Below are positions 1-8,978 of a stretch of DNA of 64,000 nucleotides, piece by piece. The notes beneath the pieces are model-generated. The model did not search any database and was not told where the DNA came from. It was given only the letters and a program-made list of their open reading frames with translations. Origin of the DNA: JALZVT01 sp039029135 (GTDB lineage: Bacteria; Pseudomonadota; Gammaproteobacteria; Pseudomonadales; Azotimanducaceae); NCBI GenBank assembly GCA_039029135.1, contig JBCCGT010000001.1, positions 248,001 to 312,000 on the forward strand, given 5' to 3'. A program made the translations under genes and the position numbers. How positions within the stretch are numbered: the stretch's first letter is position 1; each line of letters starts with the position of its first letter.

Positions 1-510
1 CTCCAGATTGCCCGGGGTACGCACGCCACCCATATCCGCGACAAAGTCCTCCGCGCCAAAGTAGCCGCCCGCGACCAAGGGGTGGGCGAGCAGCGCACGC
101 GCATCGGCGACGCCCGGCGCCGACTCGAGACCGATGACCAGCGCGCCGGCGCCGATGCCCGGTACCGTCCGGAGGGCATCGAGATCCGCTACGACATCCA
201 CCTTAGGCAAGACCAGCGCCGCGACGCCGCAGTCTGCGAGCGCGGCGACGTCGTCTGCGAACCAGGGGGTGTTCGGCGCGTTGATGCGCGCCAGCACGAT
301 GCAGCCGGCGTCCAGCAGGCCGGGCATCTCGTCGCGCACCGTCTCGCGCGCCCTCGCCTTGGCCTCGGCATCGCCCGGCACGGCATCCTCGCAGTCGAGG
401 ATGATGACGTCAGCGCCGCGTGCGGGCAGTTTTCGAATGAAGTCGACGCGCACCGCCGGCGCGAAGAGCGCCGAGCGGAGTCTGCCGCCCGACAGTGGTT
501 TCGCTGTCAT
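1..510 (-). CDS. CitE-like HpcH/HpaI aldolase/citrate lyase family protein (3' end outside window)
   Basis: An open minus-strand frame runs from ATG at 510 off the left edge, giving the first 170 residues. The start reads MTAKPLSGGRLRSALFAPA, followed by VIILDCEDAVPGD (typical CitE strand with the conserved acidic pair), LARINAPNTPWF (conserved RxN), LVLPKVD, VIGLESAPGV and FGAEDFVADMG. The last element matches the metal-binding ED-x4-G segment of CitE, malyl-CoA lyase and related TIM-barrel lyases. Family members cleave or form C-C bonds in (3S)-malyl-CoA, citramalyl-CoA or citryl-ACP, or act as thioesterases. The substrate cannot be assigned from this half. The gene lies 22 bp downstream of the end of the giant repeat gene, on the same strand. 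About half the usual length of 270-300 residues is visible. Confidence 0.85.
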   Translation of the reverse strand, partial: MTAKPLSGGRLRSALFAPAVRVDFIRKLPARGADVIILDCEDAVPGDAEAKARARETVRDEMPGLLDAGCIVLARINAPNTPWFADDVAALADCGVAALVLPKVDVVADLDALRTVPGIGAGALVIGLESAPGVADARALLAHPLVAGGYFGAEDFVADMGGVRTPGNLE

Positions 511-532
511 GGCGGCAATTATGCCTCTGCCG

Positions 533-3500
533 TCAGCGGCGCGTCGCGCCCCGTCGCCGGCGCCAGGCCAATAGCGACAGCGCCAGCAGCGAGGCCCAGC
601 CCGCGGCACCCCCGCCGCCACTCGACACTGGCGGCGACGGCGGCGAGGGCCGCGCGTCGACGTCGATGTAGTCGGGCACGCCGTTACCGTTGGCATCCGC
701 AAGCCCTTCCGTGGCGTCCAGCAGACCGTCGCTATCGCTGTCCTGGTCGAGGAAATCCGGGGTGCCGTCGCGATCCGTGTCGACCGGGGCAAGGGGGTCG
801 GGCCCCGCCTCCGTTGCATCGGGAATGCCGTCGCCGTCGCTGTCCGTGTCCGCGCTGTTTGCCAGTCCGTCGAGATCCACGTCCCCCGCGCCCTCGACGC
901 TGTCCGGGATCGTGTCGTTGTCGGCGTCGACTATCGTTGCGAAGCCGAGGAACTTATCAATGGCATCGGCGATGCCGTCGCCGTCGGCATCCGCGACCGC
1001 GTCGATCGCGCCGTCTCCGTCCGCATCCAGATTCGCGAACGGTGTCGCCTCGATGTCGCCGACGCCGTCGCCATCGCTGTCGAGCAGGCGCCAGTCGCCA
1101 ACCCCGCCGAGCGTCGAGGTCGGCGCGACGAGCGATCCCTGCGCGGTCTCGGCGGCGTCGATGATGCCGTCGCCGTTCGCGTCCGCGCCACCCGCCTCGG
1201 CGACGTCGAGTACCGCATCGTTGTCGCTGTCCAGATCCACATAGTCAGGCGCGCCGTCCTCATCGGTGTCGGTTAGGGTCGCCAGATCCTTGATGCCATC
1301 GCTGTCGAAGTCGAAGCCGCCACTGGTATCGACGTCGAAGGCGTCGTTGATACCGTCGCCGTCCGCGTCCTGCACGGGATCCACATCCGCCTCGACGCTG
1401 TCGGGTATGCCGTCGTTGTCGGCGTCGATATCGGTTGCGTCGCTCGCGCCGTCCCCATCGCTGTCGAGCACGGCAACGGCGTCGTCCACGCCGTCGCGAT
1501 TGGCGTCCGCGCCGCCGGTGCTATCCGCATCGAACGCATCGATCACGCCGTCGCCGTCGCTGTCGTCCGCCATTACGGTGCCCGCTTCCAGCGCGTCGGG
1601 AATGCCGTCGCCGTCGCTGTCGAGATCGAGCGCGTCGACAATGCCGTCCTGGTCGAAGTCGCCCGCGCCTTCCAGCGCGTCCGGTATGCCGTCGCCGTCA
1701 GAGTCCGGATCGACCGCGTCGATCACGCCGTCGTTGTCGCTGTCTGCGGGTTCCGCGGCAGCACCAACCTCGACCGCGTCGGGAATGCCGTCGTTGTCCG
1801 AGTCGGCGTCCAGCGCGTCGATCACGCCGTCGCCGTCGGTGTCACCGGTTTCCTGCGCGTCATCGATGCCGTCGCCGTCCGAATCGCTCGACTCGGGATC
1901 GGTCCCGGCCGCATTTTCCGCGCCGTCGGAAACGCCGTCGCCGTCCGTGTCGCATGCCTGCGCTTCGTCGCTAGGCACGCAAGGATCGTTCGGCGCGCCG
2001 TCTGCGGCGTCCTGCACGCCGTCGCCGTCGGTGTCCTGGATGTCGTCCCCGGCAACGTTCGGATCGGTGCCGTCGATCAGCACCTCGCGACCGTCGCCGA
2101 TGCCGCCGCCGTCGGTGTCTACGACGAGCGGATCCGTCGCGCCAATGCCCGCGAGCGGACCCGTGCCCTGCAGCTCGGCGCCGTCGTTCAGGTCATCGCC
2201 GTCGGTGTCGGCCAGATTCGGATCGGTCTCCGCCGCGTCCACCGCGCCGTCCGCGTTCGCGTCTTCGATGCCATCGTTCAGGCCATCGAGATCGCTGTCG
2301 CCGGCCAGCGGATCGGTGCGCGTCGCCGGATCGGCGTCCGGCGCGTAGGCCGCCGCGCCGGTGTCGGTGCCTGCATAGCCGTTGCCGGAGACGTCGCTCA
2401 CGCCGCCAGGCACCGGCGCCACGACGCCGAGCTCGAGGCCGTCCGCAAGGCCGTCGCCATCGGTGTCCGCGACCGTCGGATCCGTCTCATCACCGCTGTT
2501 TGCCACGCCGTCGGCGCCAACGCGCTCCTCGCCGTCGCCCAGGCCGTCGTCGTCGCTGTCCGCGTCGGTCGGGCTCGTATCGCCCGCATCCAGGCTGCCG
2601 TCGCCGCCCAGCTCCGCGCCGTCGTCGATGCCGTCTTCATCCGTATCCGCGTCCTCAGGATCGGTGCCGAACGCCGACTCCACGCTGAAGCTGAGCCCGT
2701 CGCCGTCGGCGTCGGACAGGTCGTCGCCGCCGTTGCCCGTCGTCGGATCGGTGCCATCGATCAGCGCCTCCGCGCCGTCGGTAGAGCCGCCGTCGTCAGT
2801 GTCGGTATCAAGCGGGTCCGTCGCGCCGTAGCCGCTGAGCGCGCCGCTGCCGTTGACTTCGGTGGCGTCGTCGAGACCGTCGCCGTCCGTGTCGGCAAGC
2901 GCGGGGTCGGTCTCGCCACTGCCGCCAGTACCCGTGCCGCCGATGCTGTTGTCGACCGCACCGTTGCCGTTCGCGTCCTCCGCGCCATCGTCCAGACCGT
3001 CGGCATCGGTGTCTGCCGACGTCGGGTCCGTCTTTGTACCGGGGTCGGCGTCGGCAACGAAGTTCGCGGTCGCGGTGCCCGCGAACGCCATCTGTTCGCC
3101 ATTGCTGACGCCGCCGGAAACCGCCTGGTCGACGCCCAGCTCAAGACCATCCGCCAGACCGTCGCCGTCGCTGTCGGCCACGAGCGGATCGGTTTCGTCG
3201 CCGCTGCCCGCGACGCCGTCCGCGCCGAGTTGCTCGGCGCCGTCGCGCAGGCCGTCGTCATCGCTGTCTGCATCGAGCGGATCGGTATCGCCAGCGTCGA
3301 CGCTCGCGTCGTTGCCGATCTCGTCGGCGTCCTCGATGCCATCGTCGTCGGTATCGCGATCGTCCGCGTCGGTGCCCAACAGCGCCTCAGCCAAATCGCT
3401 CAGTCCATCGCCATCCGTATCGGTGCCGATGTCGTCGACGGCATTGCCGGCCGTGGGATCCGTACCGTCGACCAGCACCTCGGTGCCGTCCTGAATCTCG

Positions 3501-5983
3501 CCGTCGTCGGTATCGACGTCAAGCGGGTCGGTCGCGCCGATCGCGGCGAGCGGACCGCTGCCGTTCAGCTCGTCTCCGTCGCTCAGTCCGTCGCCGTCGG
3601 TGTCGGCAAGCGAGGGGCTGGTCTCACCGCTGCCGCCGGTGCCCGTGCCGCCGATCGTGTTTACCGTCTGGCCGTCGCCGTTCGCGTCTTCAGCGCCATC
3701 GTCCAGGCCGTCGCCGTCGCTGTCCTGCGCATTCGGGTCTGTAGTCGTCGCCGGATCGGCGTCGCCAACGAACGCAGGCGCCGTGCCCAGATAGGCGATA
3801 GCGAGCGTATCGCTGGTGCCGCCGCTGACGCCGCCCGACGCAACGCCGGCCTCCAGACCGTCGCTGAGCGTGTCGTCATCGCTGTCGGCATCTAGCGGGT
3901 CGGTCGGTGCCGACAGCGCGCCGCTGCCGTTCACCTCGTCGCCATCGCGCAGGCCGTCGTCGTCCGTGTCCGCATCGAGCGGATCGGTATCGAGCGCACC
4001 CATCGCGCCGTCGGCGCCGACTTCCTCGAAGTCGGTGCGCCCATCGTTGTCGGTGTCCTGATCGAAATAGTCGGTGCCAAGCGCGAACTCGACCGGGTCA
4101 GTCAGGCCGTCCGTGTCGCTGTCTGTGCCGCAACCGGCGCCGATCGTCTGCGGCACGCAGGGGTTAGCGTCCTGCGCGTCGGCCTCGTCGGGGCTACCGT
4201 CGCCGTCGGCGTCGGCGATCGCGGACTCCAGATAGTCGGGCGTGCCGTCGCCGTCCGCGTCGGCTGTCTCGCCCTCTACGCTGTCGGCTTCGCCGTCGCC
4301 GTCCGTGTCGGTCGTGCAGCCGTTGCCAAACTGGCTGGGCAGGCAGGGGTCGGCGTCCGCCGCGTCGGCCTGATCGCTCGTCCCGTCGCCGTCGGCGTCG
4401 GCCACGCTGGACTCGCGCCAGTCCACGTCGACGGCATCGCTGTCGGTGTCAGTAAAGATCGTGAAGAAAGAGTCAGCGTCGGTGATCGCACCGTCCGGGT
4501 TCGCGCTGCTCGCGCTCAGGCTAGTGCCGGCCTCCGCGCCGTCGCTCGTGCCGTCGCCGTCTGCATCAGGGCTCAGGTAGTCCGGGGTGCCGTCGGCGTC
4601 CGTGTCCGCGGGACTCGCGATGCTGCTGCCCGTGCCGCCGCGGACCGCGTTGGCGTCGAACAGATCCAGGATGCCGTCGTCATCGGCGTCCGCGGTCCCA
4701 TCGACGGTCGCGGGATAGGCCGTATAGCCGAGCGTCGCGCGAGCCTCCACCGCATCGGGCAGGCCGTCGCCGTCGCTGTCGAGATCGAGGAAGTCCGCCA
4801 CGCCGATCGCGCCGCCGCTGTCGCGCGGCGTCACGCCGCTGCCCGCCGCGCCGACCGCACTCTCGATGCGATCGTCCAGGCCGTTGCCCGCGGTGGAGTT
4901 GCTGAGCAGACCCGTGTCGACCAGGGTGTCGATGACGCCATCGCCGTCGGCGTCGAACGCGGCGTAGCCGAGGCCCAGGGTCTCGATGCCGGACTCGCGC
5001 AGGTCGCCGATGCCGTCGTTATCAGAGTCGAGATCGAAGTAATCGTCGATGCCGTCGCCGTCGCTGTCGGTCTCCGGCACCGGCGTGACGGCGAGTTCCG
5101 GCATGAAGAACGACCAGGAGCCGTTCGCACCACCGGAGTTGAATACATAGAGCGTCGCGGCCGAGTGGGAATCGGTGAAGGCAAAGTCCACGTCGTGGCC
5201 GTCCTGCTCACCCTCCATATTGACCAGCACATCGGACAGCGTGGCGTCGAGCGCCAGCGGCACGGTGAACTGACCGATCTCGCTCAGCGGCGCCGCCGGA
5301 TCATCTGGATCGGTCAAGACGTAGGCGCCGACGCCATCTGCGGCACCCGCGTCCACCGCAACGACGGCGCCCGCCGGCGAACCCGCACCGCCGGTGCCCA
5401 GCGGTGTCCAGGTGCCGGGCTCGCCAAACACGTAGGCGTCCCGAACCAAAGTCGGATCGTCACCATCGGTCAGGCTGTCGATCTGGTCGAAAGCGATGTC
5501 CTTGAACGTGACGGCGGTGGGCGAATTGCCGGTGGTATAGATGAGTTCCACTATCTCGGTGTTGTTGACCGCACCGGCGCTCGATATCTCGCCCGTCGCC
5601 GCGTTGAAACTCGCCTGCGCACCAACCGACGTGTTGGGCCCCTGATAGACGTCCGCGAAGTAGAGCCCCGCGCTGTCGGTCAACCGCAGGCCGCTGGCGC
5701 CGTCAGGCACCACGCCCCCGCCGGCGACGAAGGCGCTGGCGGGAAGAGCAATCACCTGGTCGAGCGTGACGCTCGGCGGCGTTGGGACCTCGACGTCATC
5801 GCGTATGCCGTCGTTGTCGTCATCCAGATCGATCGCGTCATCGACCAGGTCGCCGTCGAGGTCTGCCGCCAGCGCCGGCACGCTGACCCAGCAGCCGACA
5901 ACCAACAACAGGCCGAGCACAGGCAACCGGGCTCGCCATCCGTCCCGCGGCTGACTCGAAAGGGGGTTGGCAGGTCGCGACAT
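533..5983 (-). CDS. Giant secreted calcium-binding thrombospondin type-3 repeat protein with GlyGly-CTERM tail
   Basis: The protein has 1816 residues. ATG at 5983 is chosen over the in-frame upstream one because GAGGAG sits 9 nt before it and a clean signal peptide follows (hydrophobic LPVLGLLLVVGCWV, then PALAA). After a short Asp-rich stretch there is a non-repetitive domain of about 250 residues of unknown fold. Most of the rest is dozens of DxDxDGxxD calcium-binding TSP3 units. Near 4000-2000 a higher-order block of about 237 residues recurs three times (LELGV...GGVS, DADP.T.TDP, GETDP.LADTDGDGL, IDGTDPT). The C-terminus is SSGGGGAAGW, a hydrophobic helix, then RRRR, which is the GlyGly-CTERM signal processed by rhombosortase in gammaproteobacteria. 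It is therefore probably a type-II-exported, surface-anchored, Ca-rigidified stalk. Adhesion or matrix function is inference. Confidence 0.9.
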   Translation of the reverse strand: MSRPANPLSSQPRDGWRARLPVLGLLLVVGCWVSVPALAADLDGDLVDDAIDLDDDNDGIRDDVEVPTPPSVTLDQVIALPASAFVAGGGVVPDGASGLRLTDSAGLYFADVYQGPNTSVGAQASFNAATGEISSAGAVNNTEIVELIYTTGNSPTAVTFKDIAFDQIDSLTDGDDPTLVRDAYVFGEPGTWTPLGTGGAGSPAGAVVAVDAGAADGVGAYVLTDPDDPAAPLSEIGQFTVPLALDATLSDVLVNMEGEQDGHDVDFAFTDSHSAATLYVFNSGGANGSWSFFMPELAVTPVPETDSDGDGIDDYFDLDSDNDGIGDLRESGIETLGLGYAAFDADGDGVIDTLVDTGLLSNSTAGNGLDDRIESAVGAAGSGVTPRDSGGAIGVADFLDLDSDGDGLPDAVEARATLGYTAYPATVDGTADADDDGILDLFDANAVRGGTGSSIASPADTDADGTPDYLSPDADGDGTSDGAEAGTSLSASSANPDGAITDADSFFTIFTDTDSDAVDVDWRESSVADADGDGTSDQADAADADPCLPSQFGNGCTTDTDGDGEADSVEGETADADGDGTPDYLESAIADADGDGSPDEADAQDANPCVPQTIGAGCGTDSDTDGLTDPVEFALGTDYFDQDTDNDGRTDFEEVGADGAMGALDTDPLDADTDDDGLRDGDEVNGSGALSAPTDPLDADSDDDTLSDGLEAGVASGGVSGGTSDTLAIAYLGTAPAFVGDADPATTTDPNAQDSDGDGLDDGAEDANGDGQTVNTIGGTGTGGSGETSPSLADTDGDGLSDGDELNGSGPLAAIGATDPLDVDTDDGEIQDGTEVLVDGTDPTAGNAVDDIGTDTDGDGLSDLAEALLGTDADDRDTDDDGIEDADEIGNDASVDAGDTDPLDADSDDDGLRDGAEQLGADGVAGSGDETDPLVADSDGDGLADGLELGVDQAVSGGVSNGEQMAFAGTATANFVADADPGTKTDPTSADTDADGLDDGAEDANGNGAVDNSIGGTGTGGSGETDPALADTDGDGLDDATEVNGSGALSGYGATDPLDTDTDDGGSTDGAEALIDGTDPTTGNGGDDLSDADGDGLSFSVESAFGTDPEDADTDEDGIDDGAELGGDGSLDAGDTSPTDADSDDDGLGDGEERVGADGVANSGDETDPTVADTDGDGLADGLELGVVAPVPGGVSDVSGNGYAGTDTGAAAYAPDADPATRTDPLAGDSDLDGLNDGIEDANADGAVDAAETDPNLADTDGDDLNDGAELQGTGPLAGIGATDPLVVDTDGGGIGDGREVLIDGTDPNVAGDDIQDTDGDGVQDAADGAPNDPCVPSDEAQACDTDGDGVSDGAENAAGTDPESSDSDGDGIDDAQETGDTDGDGVIDALDADSDNDGIPDAVEVGAAAEPADSDNDGVIDAVDPDSDGDGIPDALEGAGDFDQDGIVDALDLDSDGDGIPDALEAGTVMADDSDGDGVIDAFDADSTGGADANRDGVDDAVAVLDSDGDGASDATDIDADNDGIPDSVEADVDPVQDADGDGINDAFDVDTSGGFDFDSDGIKDLATLTDTDEDGAPDYVDLDSDNDAVLDVAEAGGADANGDGIIDAAETAQGSLVAPTSTLGGVGDWRLLDSDGDGVGDIEATPFANLDADGDGAIDAVADADGDGIADAIDKFLGFATIVDADNDTIPDSVEGAGDVDLDGLANSADTDSDGDGIPDATEAGPDPLAPVDTDRDGTPDFLDQDSDSDGLLDATEGLADANGNGVPDYIDVDARPSPPSPPVSSGGGGAAGWASLLALSLLAWRRRRGATRR

Positions 5984-6074
5984 CGCGTAAGGCTCCTCGC
6001 AGCGCTCCATATGAGCGCGCACCGCGAATGCGCCGACCGGCTTGCGGCAAGCCGCGAGCCGGCGGGACAGTCAC

Positions 6075-6139
6075 TATCGACAGACATCGATAACCAGGGC
6101 CGCTTCGGCAGTCTTCTGGTCATCACGAATTGTCGACAA
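6075..6139 (-). promoter_or_regulatory. Two dyads in the leader region of the giant repeat gene
   Basis: The 239 bp between the repeat gene start and the kinase stop holds TATCGA-CAGACA-TCGATA (6075-6092) and the perfect palindrome TTGTCGACAA (6130-6139). Both lie 90-160 bp upstream of the repeat-gene ATG, where an operator could sit. The adjacent two-component system is an obvious candidate regulator, but this is inference. I see no convincing -35/-10 pair. Confidence 0.3.
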
Positions 6140-6222
6140 GGGTCGCATTTTCGTTCCGGGGTATTCTGTGAACCCGGTCGAGGTAGCAGGAAAAGAGGCG
6201 CAGCCGGAGGGCGTGCGACGAC

Positions 6223-8871
6223 TCAGGGCGAGACGGCCTCCAGATCGTCGTCGAGAGAGTCGATTGAAAGCAGTCGCGCGGCGGGAAAACGCAGCCGGAA
6301 CGTCGAACCGCGATCCGGTGCGCTCTCGACCTCGACCTCGCCGCCGTGCCGTTCCGTGACCGTCTTCACGAAGCGCAGGCCGAGGCCGGCTCCTCGCTGA
6401 GCGGCGATCTCGCGAACCGTCGAGCGGAAGTACGGCTCGAAGATGCGCGCGAGCTCCGCGCTCGGGATGCCGTAGCCGCGATCGATAACCTCGCAGCACG
6501 CATCACCCGTCTCCGCCTCCGCGTAGACGACCAGGGCGGCCGTCGAGTTCTCACGCGAGTACTTCACGGCGTTGGTCAGCAAGTTGACGATCACGCGTTC
6601 GAGCAGCTCGCCGTTGGCGTTCAGCCACAGGCCGTCGTCGCCGGTGCGGTCGTCGAACGCGATCGCGATGCCCTTGGCCCGCGCCTGGTCGAGCACCTGT
6701 TCCAGCGCGTTGCAGGCGATGGCACCCAGCTCGACGTCGTAGGTCTCGAACTGCTCCTGACTTTCGACGCGCGAGAGCTGCACGAATTGCTCCGAGACGT
6801 TCAGGCTCTTCTCGGCGTAGGCGCCGATCTGGTCGAGTATCCCGCTCACTGGACCGTCCGCCCCCGTGCCGTTTTCGCCCGGCGCCTTGCCGCGAACCAG
6901 GGCAAGGATCGACACCATGGGCGAGCGCAGATCGTGGGAGAGAAAGGCCAGCGCCTCTTCGCGCTGGCGCTCAGCGAGTCGGATATCGCTGACGTCGACG
7001 ACCGTCATCAGCCAGTAACCCTTGAACCCCGCCTCAAGCCTCAGCGGCGCGCAGTCGACCAGGATGGTCGCGTCGTCGCGCGTGCGTGTCTCGAAGCTCA
7101 CGCTCTCGTTATCGACCACCACCCGCCGCACGACCTCGACCCAGCTCATACCGGCGGGCAGGTGCACTGACCGTTCGATATCCAGCAGATTGCGCTCGCT
7201 GGTGATCGTCGTTAGATCGGTGAACGACGAGTTCACGTACTCGACCAGTCCGCCGAAAGACACCAGACACACGCCGCTGGTGATCTGCTCCAGGCTGCGC
7301 ATGTTGACGTCGCGCGTCGTGCGCACGTCGTCCGCCAGGCGGTTCAGCTGGCGCATCTCGCGCCCCATGCGCTCGACCGACGCCGGGGCGACGGGTTCGG
7401 GCTCGACCACCGTCAACGCGGTCTCCAGATAGCGGCGTTCGTCCCCGGCGAACAGCTCTGCGCGAACGATCTGCAGCTCGAAGGTGCGATCGCCGAAGAG
7501 CGCCCTTCCGGTGAGACGGTGATCGCCGTCGCCGAGCCGATCCACGACCACGCCCTGATACTCTGCATCTCGCGGCACGACCCCAACGCGCGCCCGCCCG
7601 CCGAGCACCTGCGCGACGTGATCGGCCAGCTTGTGGAAGCGGCCCAGATCGAACTCCGCGTGGCCGAGCTGCAGGCGCTCCGCGTCGACCCGCTCGATCT
7701 CCCGGGAGAAGAACCGCCAGGCGGCCGAGAGACGCCGCCAGCTCCACAGGGGAAACGTCAGCGCCGCAGCAACCGCTGCCGCCGACAGCGGCACGTAGAA
7801 GCGCGCGATGAACAGCAGCGCGACAAACAGCGCCAGCGGCAGCACGACGAAGCCGACGGTCGCCAGGAGCATCGATCCGGGCAGCAGGCGCGGCAGCACC
7901 AGCGGCGGCAATGAGGCAAGCATGAGCACGCAGACGAGCGTGACGACTAGCGGCGCAACGGTGATCAGCGCATCGCCGCGCACTGTCGCCAGCACGTTCG
8001 CGTTGTACTCGACCCCCGCCATCGGGCTGCTCTCGCCAGAGACCGGGGTCGTGACCCAGTCCGAAACCGTGGATGCGGTGACGCCCACCAGCACCGTCTT
8101 GTCGCGCAGTTTGCGCGCGAGCGCGCCGCGCTCGTCGGTCAGCAGATCGAGCGCGGAAACCGTCCTGAACGTGCCCGGGGGACCGGAGAAAGGCACCAGT
8201 CGATAGTCGCAGACGATGTTACGCAGCGAATAGAGCTCGCCCTCACACTGCTCGCCCGGCTCCAGGGCATCCTCGGCGCCGCTCGCCCGGTTTGCGTGCG
8301 CAAGCGACACGTGCGGCCAATGGGGCTCCCCCACGCCGTGGAAGAGAAACACGCCGCGGCTGATGCCGTCGTCGTCCAACTCTGGGTGCACGTGACCGAG
8401 CGCCTCCGCCAGGTCAATGAGCTCGGGCAGCGGCATCACCTCCAGCAGCGCACCGGCCTGGGACACCGCGTCGATCACGATCGGCAGGGTCAGGTTGGGC
8501 AAGGCGCCGAGAGCCGCTGTCAGCGCCTCGTCATCCCGCGGATTGCCCGGCTCGCTGTAGAGAATGTCGACCATGACGCCGCGCGGCTCTCCACTCGCGA
8601 TGACCTCGAGCAGCTCCGCCTGATCGCCCCGTCCCCAGGGCCAGCGACCGCGGGCATACAGGCTCTGCTCGTCGATGCCGACGATGACCACGTCTTCGGG
8701 CAGCGGCCCGGCTAGCTGCTCGACGATGTTGTCGTAGATGAGCCGATCCAGCGCGCTCAGCCAACCGCCCAGCGTAGCGGCGGCCGCAAAGCCGACGACC
8801 AGCACGTAGACGAGCCACAGCTCGAAGGCGATGCGTCGGTTGCTGACTCGAATACGCGCAGATTCAGGCAT
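6223..8871 (-). CDS. CHASE2-domain sensor histidine kinase with PAS domain
   Basis: This 882-residue inner-membrane sensor begins with a TM helix (about 15-40). A periplasmic CHASE2 domain follows (about 45-300, with VVIVGIDEQSL and GRWPWGR hallmarks), then three further TM helices (about 305-375). The cytoplasmic part has a divergent linker and a PAS-like domain (ITSGVCLVSF, VNSSFTDLT). The HisKA H-box is FLSHDLRSP with phospho-acceptor His about 646. The HATPase domain has N-box NLLTNAVKYS, G1 DRGYGIP and G2 GAGLGLRFV. CHASE2 senses an unknown periplasmic cue. It is the third gene of a minus-strand run (response regulator, LysM-FecR protein, kinase), so the encoded regulator is the likely partner. 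There is 107 bp to the upstream FecR gene, so an internal promoter is possible. Confidence 0.93.
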   Translation of the reverse strand: MPESARIRVSNRRIAFELWLVYVLVVGFAAAATLGGWLSALDRLIYDNIVEQLAGPLPEDVVIVGIDEQSLYARGRWPWGRGDQAELLEVIASGEPRGVMVDILYSEPGNPRDDEALTAALGALPNLTLPIVIDAVSQAGALLEVMPLPELIDLAEALGHVHPELDDDGISRGVFLFHGVGEPHWPHVSLAHANRASGAEDALEPGEQCEGELYSLRNIVCDYRLVPFSGPPGTFRTVSALDLLTDERGALARKLRDKTVLVGVTASTVSDWVTTPVSGESSPMAGVEYNANVLATVRGDALITVAPLVVTLVCVLMLASLPPLVLPRLLPGSMLLATVGFVVLPLALFVALLFIARFYVPLSAAAVAAALTFPLWSWRRLSAAWRFFSREIERVDAERLQLGHAEFDLGRFHKLADHVAQVLGGRARVGVVPRDAEYQGVVVDRLGDGDHRLTGRALFGDRTFELQIVRAELFAGDERRYLETALTVVEPEPVAPASVERMGREMRQLNRLADDVRTTRDVNMRSLEQITSGVCLVSFGGLVEYVNSSFTDLTTITSERNLLDIERSVHLPAGMSWVEVVRRVVVDNESVSFETRTRDDATILVDCAPLRLEAGFKGYWLMTVVDVSDIRLAERQREEALAFLSHDLRSPMVSILALVRGKAPGENGTGADGPVSGILDQIGAYAEKSLNVSEQFVQLSRVESQEQFETYDVELGAIACNALEQVLDQARAKGIAIAFDDRTGDDGLWLNANGELLERVIVNLLTNAVKYSRENSTAALVVYAEAETGDACCEVIDRGYGIPSAELARIFEPYFRSTVREIAAQRGAGLGLRFVKTVTERHGGEVEVESAPDRGSTFRLRFPAARLLSIDSLDDDLEAVSP

Positions 8872-8978
8872 CGGCTGAGCCTAGCAGTGCGATCCCTGTC
8901 TGTCCGCCGAGGCGCGGTGTCCGCGATGGAACACAGCGCGGAAGTCGCCCTGAAGAAGCGCGGCGTGCGGGCAGGCGG

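Noticed and set aside
82..4167. Many plus-strand open frames opposite the giant repeat gene (Ser/Pro- or Arg-rich)
   Set aside because: They mirror the repetitive Asp/Gly codons of the minus-strand gene; no family signature, start signal or independent codon use.
800..5100. Regular short repeats suggesting a CRISPR array or minisatellite
   Set aside because: Repeats keep reading frame and encode DxDxDGxxD calcium-binding units; spacing is not CRISPR-like.
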